The notes under the pieces are model-generated. The model had not been told where the DNA came from and did not search any database. It saw only the letters and a list, made by a program, of their open reading frames with translations. From an uncultured Clostridia bacterium (GTDB lineage: Bacteria; Bacillota; Clostridia; Christensenellales; Borkfalkiaceae), in contig CANRND010000021.1 of the NCBI GenBank assembly GCA_947631905.1, forward strand, positions 1 through 39,492: a stretch of DNA of 39,492 nucleotides, given 5' to 3'. The position numbers were made by a program, and so were the translations under genes. Positions 15,068-23,211 of this stretch are shown in pieces (position 1 is the stretch's first letter; every line of letters begins with the position of its first letter).

Positions 15068-15808
15068 ATGAGCGGCTACCGTCACACAAGGAGCTTTGCG
15101 CTCCGCTATACCGATTTCGACTTCCGGGACGAACTCAAACCCTCCGCCGTCCTTTCGCTGGCGCAGGAAGTCGCCGCGTCGAGCGCGGACGAGCTTGGGT
15201 TCGGCTACGAGGCGCTGAAAAAAAAGAATTACGGCTTTATAACGGTAAATACCTACTGTGAATTTTTCGCTCCCGCAAAACTCGGGGACGTTCTGACGGT
15301 GGAGACGTGGCCTCTCCCGCCGCGGCACGTTATTTTCGAGCGGGATTACAAAATCACAAACCAAATCGGGGAAATCGTTGCGCTGCTGGCTTCACGCTGG
15401 TGTCTCATTGATTTGCCCCGTTTTTCTATGTTGCCGCCCACGGCGCTCGGAGAAGTCCACGAACGCTGTCCCTACAATCCCGAGAAGACGATCGAAGTTC
15501 CCGATTGGCGGATCCCGAAGTTCTCGGACGGCGCGGAGTGCGGCAGGCGGATCGTCCGCCCGAGCGATTGCGACCATTATCTGCACGCGAACAACACAAA
15601 ATACGCCGATTTTTTCCTCGACTGTTTCCCGATGTCGGAAAGCCGACCGATCAAGACGTTCCAAATCGGCTATAACAGACAGGCGAAAGAGGGGACGGAA
15701 CTTACTTTCTTCCGCAAAGAGTTCGGAAACGGCACGGTGATGGAAGCGCGGGACGGGGAAACGCCCGTTTCGCAGTTCCGCATGACGTTCGGGGAGGACG
15801 GGGTATGA
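15068..15808 (+). CDS. Acyl-ACP thioesterase (FatA/FatB-type, double hotdog)
   Basis: These enzymes release fatty acids from acyl carrier protein. The 246-residue protein contains two hotdog domains. The first starts RSFALRYTDFDFRDELKPS, with the helix AQEVAASSADELGFGY. The second has SDCDHYLHANNTKYADFF, corresponding to the family motif DxNxHxNNxxY, but with Tyr where the usual Asn of D-x-N-x-H stands. ATG 15068 is the only reasonable start: the frame extends upstream into cwlD, but the family N-terminus begins here. It has no Shine-Dalgarno and a promoter 9 nt upstream. The stop overlaps the next gene by 4 nt. Activity with the altered motif is uncertain. Confidence 0.88.
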   Translation: MSGYRHTRSFALRYTDFDFRDELKPSAVLSLAQEVAASSADELGFGYEALKKKNYGFITVNTYCEFFAPAKLGDVLTVETWPLPPRHVIFERDYKITNQIGEIVALLASRWCLIDLPRFSMLPPTALGEVHERCPYNPEKTIEVPDWRIPKFSDGAECGRRIVRPSDCDHYLHANNTKYADFFLDCFPMSESRPIKTFQIGYNRQAKEGTELTFFRKEFGNGTVMEARDGETPVSQFRMTFGEDGV

Positions 15809-16326
15809 GCCGCCGTTCGGAAAAAAACGGGAAATTTTCCCGCAGCGGGAGCGTGAAATACGTCAGAACCGTAAAGATCATGCTGATCGTATTCACCGCC
15901 GCCGTGTTTCCCACGCTCATGGTTTTAACGGCGCTCGCCTGCAACATAGGGGGAACGCCGCGCGTCGTGTACTCCGTTGTTGTCGCGGCGCTCGCCGTTA
16001 TCTGGTTCACCGTGTACGGTTTTTATGCCATGCGCGTTTCGATGGGAACGGTGACGGGTTTGGAGACGACCGACAAAGTCGTGCATCTTCACACCAAACG
16101 CAAGACGTTTACCTACGACGTCAAAGCGGGTTGCGTGGCCGTCAAAGTGAAAGGGAACCGCTATCTCTGCACGTTTGAAACGCAGGACTCGCGGGATAAA
16201 TTCATCTTCTACCGCCATGCGCCCTTTTCCAAGTACACGGACGGACAATTTTCGGAAGAGGATATTTGCGCTTTCTGTCCCGCGTTCGCGGGCGAAGACT
16301 ACGCCAAACAGAGAGGAAACAGATGA
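15805..16326 (+). CDS. Unrecognised two-helix membrane protein
   Basis: I do not recognise this family. The 173 residues have a basic N-terminus, two hydrophobic helices (about 23-46 and 53-75), and a soluble tail of about 95 residues rich in beta-prone segments (VVHLHTKRKTFTYDV, YLCTFETQDSRDKFIFY). This layout is reminiscent of small membrane proteins with a PH-like tail. It overlaps the thioesterase by 4 nt and carA by 4 nt, so it is surely expressed. A second gene of like architecture lies after carB (21479). Confidence 0.8.
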   Translation: MSRRSEKNGKFSRSGSVKYVRTVKIMLIVFTAAVFPTLMVLTALACNIGGTPRVVYSVVVAALAVIWFTVYGFYAMRVSMGTVTGLETTDKVVHLHTKRKTFTYDVKAGCVAVKVKGNRYLCTFETQDSRDKFIFYRHAPFSKYTDGQFSEEDICAFCPAFAGEDYAKQRGNR

Positions 16327-17378
16327 AAAGAAAGGCTTTTGTCACGCTCGAAAACGGCAAGGTGTTCGAGGGATATTCTTTCGGCGCGGAGCGGGAGACG
16401 ATCGGAGAACTCGTGTTCACCACGGGAATGACGGGGTATCTCGAAACGCTCACCGATCCGAGCTATTACGGCCAGATCGTTACGCAGACCTTTCCGCTCA
16501 TCGGGAACTACGGGGTGATCCCGCCCGATTTCGAGAGCCGCAAGAGCTGGGTCACCGCCTATATCGTGCGGGAAAAGTGCGACGCGCCCTCCAACTTCCG
16601 TTCCCAAGGCGCGCTCGAAGGATATTTGAAACAGCAGGGCATTCCCGCCGTTTACGGCGTGGACACCCGAGAGCTTACCCGCACGGTGCGCGAGGCGGGC
16701 GTGATGAACGCGGCGGTCTCGTATGAACCGTTCGTGGATTTCGAGGCGCTAAAAGCCTACCGCGTAAAGGACGCGGTGAAAGCCGTCACGCCCGATAAGA
16801 TCGTAGAGTACGGAGAGCGGGGCGGCCCCGAAGTGGTCCTCTACGACTTCGGCGCGAAAACGAACATAGAGCGGGAGCTTGTCGCAAGGGGTTGCCATGT
16901 GACGGCCGTCCCCGCCTATTTTTCCGCGGAGGAGACGCTTGCGCTCCGCCCCGACGGGATCATGCTCGCAAACGGTCCCGGCGATCCCGCCGAGAACACG
17001 GAGATCATCGAAAACATCAAAAAACTTGCGGGGAAGAAGCCGATCTTCGGCATCTGTCTCGGACACCAGCTCTTTGCGCTTGCGATGGGCGGGCAGACGC
17101 GGAAGATGAAGTACGGCCACCGCGGCGCGAACCAGCCCGTCAAGGAACTGAAAACGGGCCGCGTGTTCATCACTTCCCAAAACCACGGCTACGAAGTCGT
17201 CTCCCGTTCGCTCAAATGCGGAGAGCTTTCCTTTGTGAACGTCAACGACGGCACCTGCGAGGGGGTGGACTATCCCGCATACAACGCGTTCACGGTGCAG
17301 TTCCACCCCGAGGCTTGCAGCGGCCCCCGCGACGCAAATTTCCTCTTTGAGAACTTTATCGGAAGAATGAAAAAATAG
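16323..17378 (+). CDS. carA: Carbamoyl-phosphate synthase small subunit
   Basis: CarA hydrolyses glutamine and channels ammonia to CarB for carbamoyl phosphate, the precursor of pyrimidines and arginine. The 351 residues have the N-terminal CPSase domain (AFVTLENGKVFEGYSFG) and a class I glutamine amidotransferase domain with nucleophile Cys in GICLGHQLFALA and catalytic His-Glu in VQFHPEA. ATG 16323 has AGAGG upstream and overlaps the previous stop by 4 nt; an earlier in-frame ATG would add 19 residues foreign to the family. carB follows after a 69-nt gap containing a strong hairpin. Confidence 0.97.
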   Translation: MKRKAFVTLENGKVFEGYSFGAERETIGELVFTTGMTGYLETLTDPSYYGQIVTQTFPLIGNYGVIPPDFESRKSWVTAYIVREKCDAPSNFRSQGALEGYLKQQGIPAVYGVDTRELTRTVREAGVMNAAVSYEPFVDFEALKAYRVKDAVKAVTPDKIVEYGERGGPEVVLYDFGAKTNIERELVARGCHVTAVPAYFSAEETLALRPDGIMLANGPGDPAENTEIIENIKKLAGKKPIFGICLGHQLFALAMGGQTRKMKYGHRGANQPVKELKTGRVFITSQNHGYEVVSRSLKCGELSFVNVNDGTCEGVDYPAYNAFTVQFHPEACSGPRDANFLFENFIGRMKK

Positions 17379-17384
17379 CAACCG

Positions 17385-17415
17385 CGCCCGCCCCGCGCGG
17401 CGCGCGGGGCGGGCG
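17385..17415. repeat. GC-only 15-bp inverted repeat between carA and carB
   Basis: CGCCCGCCCCGCGCG (17385-17399) and its perfect reverse complement (17401-17415) have a single unpaired base between them. The stem is all G and C. There is no T-run, so it is more likely an mRNA-processing or attenuating structure, or a dispersed palindrome, than a full terminator. It shares the core CCGCCCCGCGC with 14249-14281. Confidence 0.8.
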
Positions 17416-17447
17416 GACGAGATAGCCATATTCAACAAGGAACCAAC

Positions 17448-20400
17448 ATGCCGAAAAGATCAGACATCCAAAAAGTACTTGTCATCGGGTCGGGACCCAT
17501 CGTCATCGGGCAGGCGGCGGAGTTCGACTACGCGGGCGCGCAGGCGTGCCGCGTCCTCAAAGACGCGGGCGTGAACGTCGTGCTTTGCAACTCCAATCCC
17601 GCCACGATCATGACGGACAAAATGCTCGCAGACGAGATCTATCTCGAACCGCTCACCGAGGACAGCTTGAAGCGCGTCATCATCAAGGAGCGTCCCGACT
17701 CCCTGCTCGCCTCCTTAGGCGGACAGACGGGGCTCACGATGGGTTGCAAGCTCGCAAAGGACGGCTTCCTCGACGAATGGGGGGTAAAGCTCATCGGCAC
17801 CAATCTCGACGCAATCGACCGCGCCGAGGACCGCGAACTGTTCAAGGAGACAATGGAAAAGATCGGCCAGCCCGTCGTCCCGTCGGACATCGCCTACACG
17901 GTGGACGAGTGCGTGAACATCGCGGAAAAGCTCGGCTATCCCGTCATCGTGCGCCCCGCGTTTACGTTAGGCGGCGCGGGCGGCGGCGTTGCGTACAACG
18001 AGGAGGAACTCCGCCTCATTTCCCACAACGGCCTCATGCTTTCGCCCATCACGCAAGTCCTCATCGAGAAGTACATCGGCGGATGGAAAGAGATCGAATT
18101 TGAGGTCTTGCGGGACAGCGCGGGGAACGTTCTTACCGTCTGTTCGATGGAAAACTTCGATCCCGTCGGGGTCCACACGGGGGATTCCATCGTCATCGCG
18201 CCAGCCGTCACCCTCTCGGACAAAGAATACCAGATGCTGCGCACCGCGTCGCTCAATATCATCAGCGAACTCGGCATCGAGGGCGGGTGCAACTGCCAGT
18301 TCGCCCTGCACCCCACGAGCTTCGAATACGCGGTCATCGAAGTCAACCCGCGCGTATCGCGCTCCTCGGCGCTTGCGAGCAAGGCGACGGGCTATCCCAT
18401 CGCCAAAGTTTCCACCAAGATCGCCCTCGGCTATACCCTCGACGAGATCAAAAACGACGTCACGGGCAAGACCTACGCCTGTTTCGAACCCGCGCTCGAC
18501 TATGTGGTGGTAAAGCTCCCCAAATGGCCGTTCGATAAATTCCTCTACGCAGGGCGGGGGTTGGGCTCCCGCATGAAAGCGACGGGGGAAGTGATGGCGA
18601 TCGGCTCCTCTTTCGAGCAGGCGATCATGAAAGCCGTCCGCGGCGCGGAGATCTCTCTCAACACATTGAACGCCCCCAAATTCGCGCATCTGGGCAGGGA
18701 AGAACTTCTTGCCGAACTGCACAAGACGACGGACGAGCGTCTGTTCGTCGTGTACGCCGCGCTCCGCGCGGGCGTTACGCCGTCCGAGATCTTCGAAATC
18801 ACCAAGATCGACCGCTGGTTCCTTTATAAATTGCTCAACCTTGCGAACTACGAGCAACAGATCACGGGCAAAAAGCTCACGTGGGAAGAATATCTCACGG
18901 GCAAAAAGCTCGGTTTTCCCGACAAAGTGCTTGCAAAGCGGAGCGGCCGCCCGCTCCCGCGCCGCCGCCGCGCGACGTTCAAAATGGTGGATACCTGCGC
19001 CGCCGAGTTCAGCGCGCAGACCCCGTATTTTTACTCGACTTACGACGAGCTTTCCCACGACGAGGCGAGGCCCTTTATCGAAAAGAGCGCCGCGGAGAAG
19101 CGGAAGAGGATCGTCGTCATCGGCTCGGGTCCCATCCGCATCGGGCAGGGGATCGAGTTCGACTATTCCTCCGTCCACTGCGTGTGGACGCTGAAATCCC
19201 TCGGCTACGAGGTCATCATCATCAACAACAATCCCGAGACGGTCTCCACCGATTTCGACACGGCGGACAGGCTGTACTTCGAGCCGCTCACGCCCGAGGA
19301 CGTGCAGAACGTCATCGACGCGGAAAAGCCCTACGGCGTCGTCGTCACGTTCGGCGGGCAGACGGCGATCAAGCTCTGCGGCTACCTTGCAAAAAAGGGC
19401 GTGCGCATTCTGGGAACGAGCGCCGACAGCGTGGACATGGCGGAGGACCGCGAGCGGTTCGACGAGCTGTTGGAGCGTTGCGGCATCGCCCGTCCCAAAG
19501 GCCTCACCGTCATGACGAAGCAGGAAGCTATCCGCGCCGCGGAAACGCTCGGCTATCCCGTCCTGCTCCGCCCGAGCTACGTCATCGGCGGGCAGAACAT
19601 GACGATCGCGTTCACCGAGAACGACATTTCCCGCTATATGGACGTGATCCTCGCGCAAAAGATCGAAAATCCCGTGCTTTGCGATAAATATCTCATGGGG
19701 ACGGAGCTGGAAGTGGACGCCATTTCGGACGGCGCGGACGTGCTGATCCCCGGGATCATGCAGCACGTGGAGCGCGCGGGGGTCCACTCGGGCGACTCCA
19801 TTGCGGTCTATCCGCCCTACCATCTGAGCGACGCAATGCTTGCCCGCATCGTAGAGGTCTCCACAAAGCTCGCGCTGGAACTCAAAACAAAAGGGCTGAT
19901 CAACATCCAGTATCTGATCTATCAAAATCTGCTCTATGTCATCGAAGTCAACCCGCGGGCGAGCCGCACCATTCCTTACATCTCCAAAGTGACGGGGGTT
20001 CCTATGGTGGAGCTTGCCACAAAGATCATGGTGGGGGCGAAGCTGAAAAAACTCGGCTACGGCACGGGCTTATATCCCAATTCTCCCTACGTCGCGGTGA
20101 AAGTCCCCGTATTTTCCTTTGAAAAACTCAACGACGTCAACTCCCAGCTCGGTCCCGAAATGAAGTCCACGGGCGAGGTCCTCGGCGTGGGCAAGACCAT
20201 CGAGGAGGCGCTCTTCAAGGGGCTGGTTTCGGCGGGGTTCAAGATGTGCCATCCCTCGAAAGAGCGGCCCGTGGGGGTCTACTTCACGATCAACGACCAG
20301 GATAAGCCCGAGATCGTGTCCATCGCCAAAAAGTTCGCGGACCTCGGCTGCCGCCTTTATGCGACGGCGGGAACGGCGAAAGTCATCGAGGCGCTCGGCA

Positions 20401-21482
20401 TCGACGTCACCGTCGTGGAGCGGCTGAAAGCGACCAAACAGGTTTCGGGGCTCATGGACGAGGGCAAGATCGACTATATCATCTACACGGGCAAGACGGA
20501 CGTCGATTCCATTGCCGACTACATCGAATTGCACCACCACGCGGTATTGCTCGGGGTCACGGTCCTGACTTCGCTCGACACGGCGAACGCCCTCTGTGAC
20601 ATCATTGCGAGCAAATTCACCGAATACAACACCGAGCTTGTGGACATCAACCACCTGCGCAAGGAAAAGCTCTCGCTCGGCTTTGTCAAGATGCAGTCCT
20701 GCGGCAACGATTTCATCATGTTCGACAACACGGACGGCACGATCACCTGTCCCGAGTCCCTCGCCGTGAACTTTGTGGACAGGCACTACGGCGTCGGCGG
20801 CGACGGGATCGTCCTCATCGAGAGATCGAAGACCGCGGACGCGAAGATGCGCGTTTTCAACCGGGACGGCTCGGAGGGGCTGAACGCGGCGAACGCCATC
20901 CGCTGTACCGCAAAGTATCTCTGCGACCACGGCATGGTGAAAGGGGATACGATGACGATCGAGACGGTGAGTGGCGTCAGGAAAGTCGCGGTGTACTCTT
21001 TCGGGGGCGCGGTCACGTCGGCAAGCGTGGAACTTTTCCCCGAAGAGGGCAGGGCGAAGAAAAATTCCCGTTTCGCGCTCGCGTTGGAGCAGAGCGGCAC
21101 GCCGAACGCCTTTGTCAAACTCGATGGAGGCAACCACTGCGTCATCTTCGACGAAAAGGTGGACAGCCGCGATCTGGAAGCGGACGCTCTCCTTGCGGAG
21201 GACGACAAGGCGTGGAAGTGCGATTTCGAGGCGGTGCGGGTCGTCAACCGCGTCACGGTAAAGATGCGCGCGTATGAGCAGGGCAACGGAGAAGTGTACG
21301 CGAGCGGCACGGGTGCGGCGGCGGCGGTCTACGCCTGCGTGCGCAGGGGACTGTGCGATCCCGACGCCGACGTCACCGTAAAGGTGAAAGGGGGCGACCT
21401 CATCGTGCATTGCCGCGCGGACGGTTCCGTCTTACTGACGGGCGGCATCCAAAAGATTTACGAGGGGAGGGTAGAGTTTTGA
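17448..21482 (+). CDS. carB: Carbamoyl-phosphate synthase large subunit fused to a DapF-like domain
   Basis: Residues 1 to about 1070 are a complete CarB: two ATP-grasp halves (starting VLVIGSGPIVIGQAAEFDYA and IVVIGSGPIRIGQGIEFDYS) and a C-terminal MGS-type allosteric domain. It makes carbamoyl phosphate with CarA. Without stop or frameshift the frame continues from about residue 1076 into a full-length diaminopimelate-epimerase-like domain (FVKMQSCGNDFIMFDN, YGVGGDGIVLI, RVFNRDGSE, end about 1344). Both catalytic cysteines of DapF are replaced: Ala at 1147 (AANAIRC for CGNGxRC) and Ser at 1286 (YASGTGAAA for ACGTGACA). The GNPH and ERG substrate segments are also changed (GGNH, EQG). The epimerase part is thus probably catalytically dead and may be regulatory or structural, which is inference. 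An AAGG ribosome site precedes ATG 17448. Confidence 0.95.
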   Translation: MPKRSDIQKVLVIGSGPIVIGQAAEFDYAGAQACRVLKDAGVNVVLCNSNPATIMTDKMLADEIYLEPLTEDSLKRVIIKERPDSLLASLGGQTGLTMGCKLAKDGFLDEWGVKLIGTNLDAIDRAEDRELFKETMEKIGQPVVPSDIAYTVDECVNIAEKLGYPVIVRPAFTLGGAGGGVAYNEEELRLISHNGLMLSPITQVLIEKYIGGWKEIEFEVLRDSAGNVLTVCSMENFDPVGVHTGDSIVIAPAVTLSDKEYQMLRTASLNIISELGIEGGCNCQFALHPTSFEYAVIEVNPRVSRSSALASKATGYPIAKVSTKIALGYTLDEIKNDVTGKTYACFEPALDYVVVKLPKWPFDKFLYAGRGLGSRMKATGEVMAIGSSFEQAIMKAVRGAEISLNTLNAPKFAHLGREELLAELHKTTDERLFVVYAALRAGVTPSEIFEITKIDRWFLYKLLNLANYEQQITGKKLTWEEYLTGKKLGFPDKVLAKRSGRPLPRRRRATFKMVDTCAAEFSAQTPYFYSTYDELSHDEARPFIEKSAAEKRKRIVVIGSGPIRIGQGIEFDYSSVHCVWTLKSLGYEVIIINNNPETVSTDFDTADRLYFEPLTPEDVQNVIDAEKPYGVVVTFGGQTAIKLCGYLAKKGVRILGTSADSVDMAEDRERFDELLERCGIARPKGLTVMTKQEAIRAAETLGYPVLLRPSYVIGGQNMTIAFTENDISRYMDVILAQKIENPVLCDKYLMGTELEVDAISDGADVLIPGIMQHVERAGVHSGDSIAVYPPYHLSDAMLARIVEVSTKLALELKTKGLINIQYLIYQNLLYVIEVNPRASRTIPYISKVTGVPMVELATKIMVGAKLKKLGYGTGLYPNSPYVAVKVPVFSFEKLNDVNSQLGPEMKSTGEVLGVGKTIEEALFKGLVSAGFKMCHPSKERPVGVYFTINDQDKPEIVSIAKKFADLGCRLYATAGTAKVIEALGIDVTVVERLKATKQVSGLMDEGKIDYIIYTGKTDVDSIADYIELHHHAVLLGVTVLTSLDTANALCDIIASKFTEYNTELVDINHLRKEKLSLGFVKMQSCGNDFIMFDNTDGTITCPESLAVNFVDRHYGVGGDGIVLIERSKTADAKMRVFNRDGSEGLNAANAIRCTAKYLCDHGMVKGDTMTIETVSGVRKVAVYSFGGAVTSASVELFPEEGRAKKNSRFALALEQSGTPNAFVKLDGGNHCVIFDEKVDSRDLEADALLAEDDKAWKCDFEAVRVVNRVTVKMRAYEQGNGEVYASGTGAAAAVYACVRRGLCDPDADVTVKVKGGDLIVHCRADGSVLLTGGIQKIYEGRVEF

Positions 21483-22102
21483 TACGGGAAGCCTATTATG
21501 AGGAGAGCGCCGCCTGCGCAAGGGGCGTGAAAGAGGCGAAACTTTACACGCTGTTCAAAGTTGTCGCCATCGTGGCGTTCATCATTGCGGGATTTATCTT
21601 GTCCTTTGCCTTTACCTATGTTCCCGCCTTGATCGACTCTACCGTCGACAAAGACACGGGAACGGTGTACGTTGCGGCGCGCGTTTTTTATATCGTGAGC
21701 TATTTTGTAACGATCGCGCTCATCGCGGGCGCGGGCGTTCTGTTTTGGTTTTTGAAGAACAGGTTCAACGTCAGTTACGACTATCTTTTCGTCGAGGACG
21801 AACTGAGGATCGCCAAAGTTTTCAACGGCAAAAAGCGCAAATATCTCAAAACGTTCAAGTGCGACCAGATCTTGAAGATCGGCCGCTGCGAGAAGCCGAG
21901 CTTCGAGCGCACCTGCGCGGGGCTTTCCAAGAAGCAGATCGTCTTTCTCACGCCCAACCGCGTCGCCGCGGAGAACAAAGATTTCTATTACATTTTATAT
22001 AGCTCCTCTCTCGAAAAGACGGTGAATATCGTCGAGGCGAAAGTGGAACTGATCGATTTTCTCGTCCGCGCGGCGGGCAGGAGCAAGTGGGACCCGCAAT
22101 GA
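21479..22102 (+). CDS. Unrecognised two-helix membrane protein with PH-like tail
   Basis: I do not recognise the family. Start TTG 21479 overlaps the carB stop and has GGGGAGGG 9-10 nt upstream. It is preferred over the upstream ATG, which lies inside carB. The 207 residues have two hydrophobic helices (about 24-52 and 65-92) separated by a short loop, then a soluble tail of about 115 residues with alternating strands (YDYLFVEDELRIAKVFNGKK, KTFKCDQILKIG, FYYILYSSS). The pattern resembles membrane-anchored PH-like domains. It shares its layout with the gene at 15805 on the other side of carAB. The stop overlaps the desulfurase start by 4 nt. Confidence 0.8.
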   Translation: MIREAYYEESAACARGVKEAKLYTLFKVVAIVAFIIAGFILSFAFTYVPALIDSTVDKDTGTVYVAARVFYIVSYFVTIALIAGAGVLFWFLKNRFNVSYDYLFVEDELRIAKVFNGKKRKYLKTFKCDQILKIGRCEKPSFERTCAGLSKKQIVFLTPNRVAAENKDFYYILYSSSLEKTVNIVEAKVELIDFLVRAAGRSKWDPQ

Positions 22103-23211
22103 TCTATCTCGACAATGCGGCAACGACCGCGCCCGACCGCGAAGCGTTCTTAAAAGCGGCGCAATTTTCGCAAGAACACTATCTCAATCCCTCGGCGCAG
22201 TACGGCGGCGAGGTCTCTGCCGCCCTCAAAGAGGCGCGCGGAAGTATTTTGGAAAAGATCGCCGACCCTGCGCAGTTCGAGCTTGTGTTCACCTCGGGCG
22301 GCACGGAGGCGGACAACCAGGCCCTCCTTTCTTGCGGCAGGCGCAACGCCGTCATTTCGGCGGGGGAGCATGCGGCGGTATACGAAGCGGGTTTACAGCT
22401 CAAAAGCGCGGGCGTGGAACTCCGCCTTGCGCCCATTGAAAAAGACGGCGGCGTGAACGAAGAAAAACTGCTCGCTTTGGTAGACGACAAGACGAGCCTC
22501 GTCTCCGTGGTGCATGTGAACAACGAGACGGGCGCGGTGAACGATATTTTCGGGCTTGCGCGGCGGGTAAAGGAAAAAAATCCGCGTTGCGCGTTCCACA
22601 GCGACGGCGTGCAGGCGTTCGGTAAGCTCCCCGTGCGCCTTACCAAAGACGTGGACCTCTATTCGGTGAGCGCCCACAAGATCGGCGGGTTAAAGGGAAC
22701 GGGCGCGCTCATCAAACGGAAGAGCTTCGCCCTGCAACCCCTTTTGCGCGGCGGCGGGCAAGAGGGGAACTTGCGCAGCGGCACTGAGAACGTGTTGGGG
22801 ATTTTAGACTTCGCCTATGCCGCGGAGAAAAAATTCAAAACGTTGGAAGCGGACGCCGCGCGTTTGCGGGTCTGCCGCGAGCGGCTCTGGCAGTCGCTCG
22901 ATGAAAAGTTCTATGTAAGGTTCTCTCCCGAAAGCGGCTCGCCCTACATTCTCGCCGTTTCGGCAAGGGGGCTGAGAGGGGAAATTTTACAGCGGCTTGC
23001 CGCGGAGCGCGGGCTGATCGTGGGAACGGGGAGCGCGTGTTCCTCCAAAAAACCTTTCAGCCGCGTCCTCGAAGCGTGCGGGCATCAAAAAGAGATCTTG
23101 AACGGGGTGTTGCGTTTGAGCTTTTCCCCCGAAACGACGGAAGAGGAAACCGTCCTTGCGGCGCAGACGCTCAACGCCGTCGCCGCCGAACTCGGAGCGA
23201 GGATAGGATAA
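22099..23211 (+). CDS. Cysteine desulfurase (NifS/IscS family)
   Basis: A PLP enzyme that removes sulfur from cysteine as a protein-bound persulfide. The 370 residues start MIYLDNAATTAP, contain HVNNETGAVNDI and the PLP lysine in VSAHKIGGLKGTGAL. The catalytic Cys loop is GTGSACSSKKPFS. ATG 22099 overlaps the preceding stop; an in-frame ATG 12 nt earlier is less family-like. Directly followed by thiI with a 1-nt overlap, it is most likely the dedicated sulfur donor for tRNA 4-thiouridine (the NifZ role in Bacillus) rather than a general Fe-S desulfurase. Confidence 0.94.
   Translation: MIYLDNAATTAPDREAFLKAAQFSQEHYLNPSAQYGGEVSAALKEARGSILEKIADPAQFELVFTSGGTEADNQALLSCGRRNAVISAGEHAAVYEAGLQLKSAGVELRLAPIEKDGGVNEEKLLALVDDKTSLVSVVHVNNETGAVNDIFGLARRVKEKNPRCAFHSDGVQAFGKLPVRLTKDVDLYSVSAHKIGGLKGTGALIKRKSFALQPLLRGGGQEGNLRSGTENVLGILDFAYAAEKKFKTLEADAARLRVCRERLWQSLDEKFYVRFSPESGSPYILAVSARGLRGEILQRLAAERGLIVGTGSACSSKKPFSRVLEACGHQKEILNGVLRLSFSPETTEEETVLAAQTLNAVAAELGARIG

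Noticed and set aside
17967..19925. 652-codon antisense frame opposite carB
   Set aside because: It mirrors the codon bias of the GC-rich sense gene, and its product is low-complexity and matches nothing recognisable.
20666..20700. Separate dapF gene with its own start after carB
   Set aside because: There is no stop between the parts and no good ribosome site before Met 1082, so a fusion is the simplest reading; an internal start is not fully excluded.
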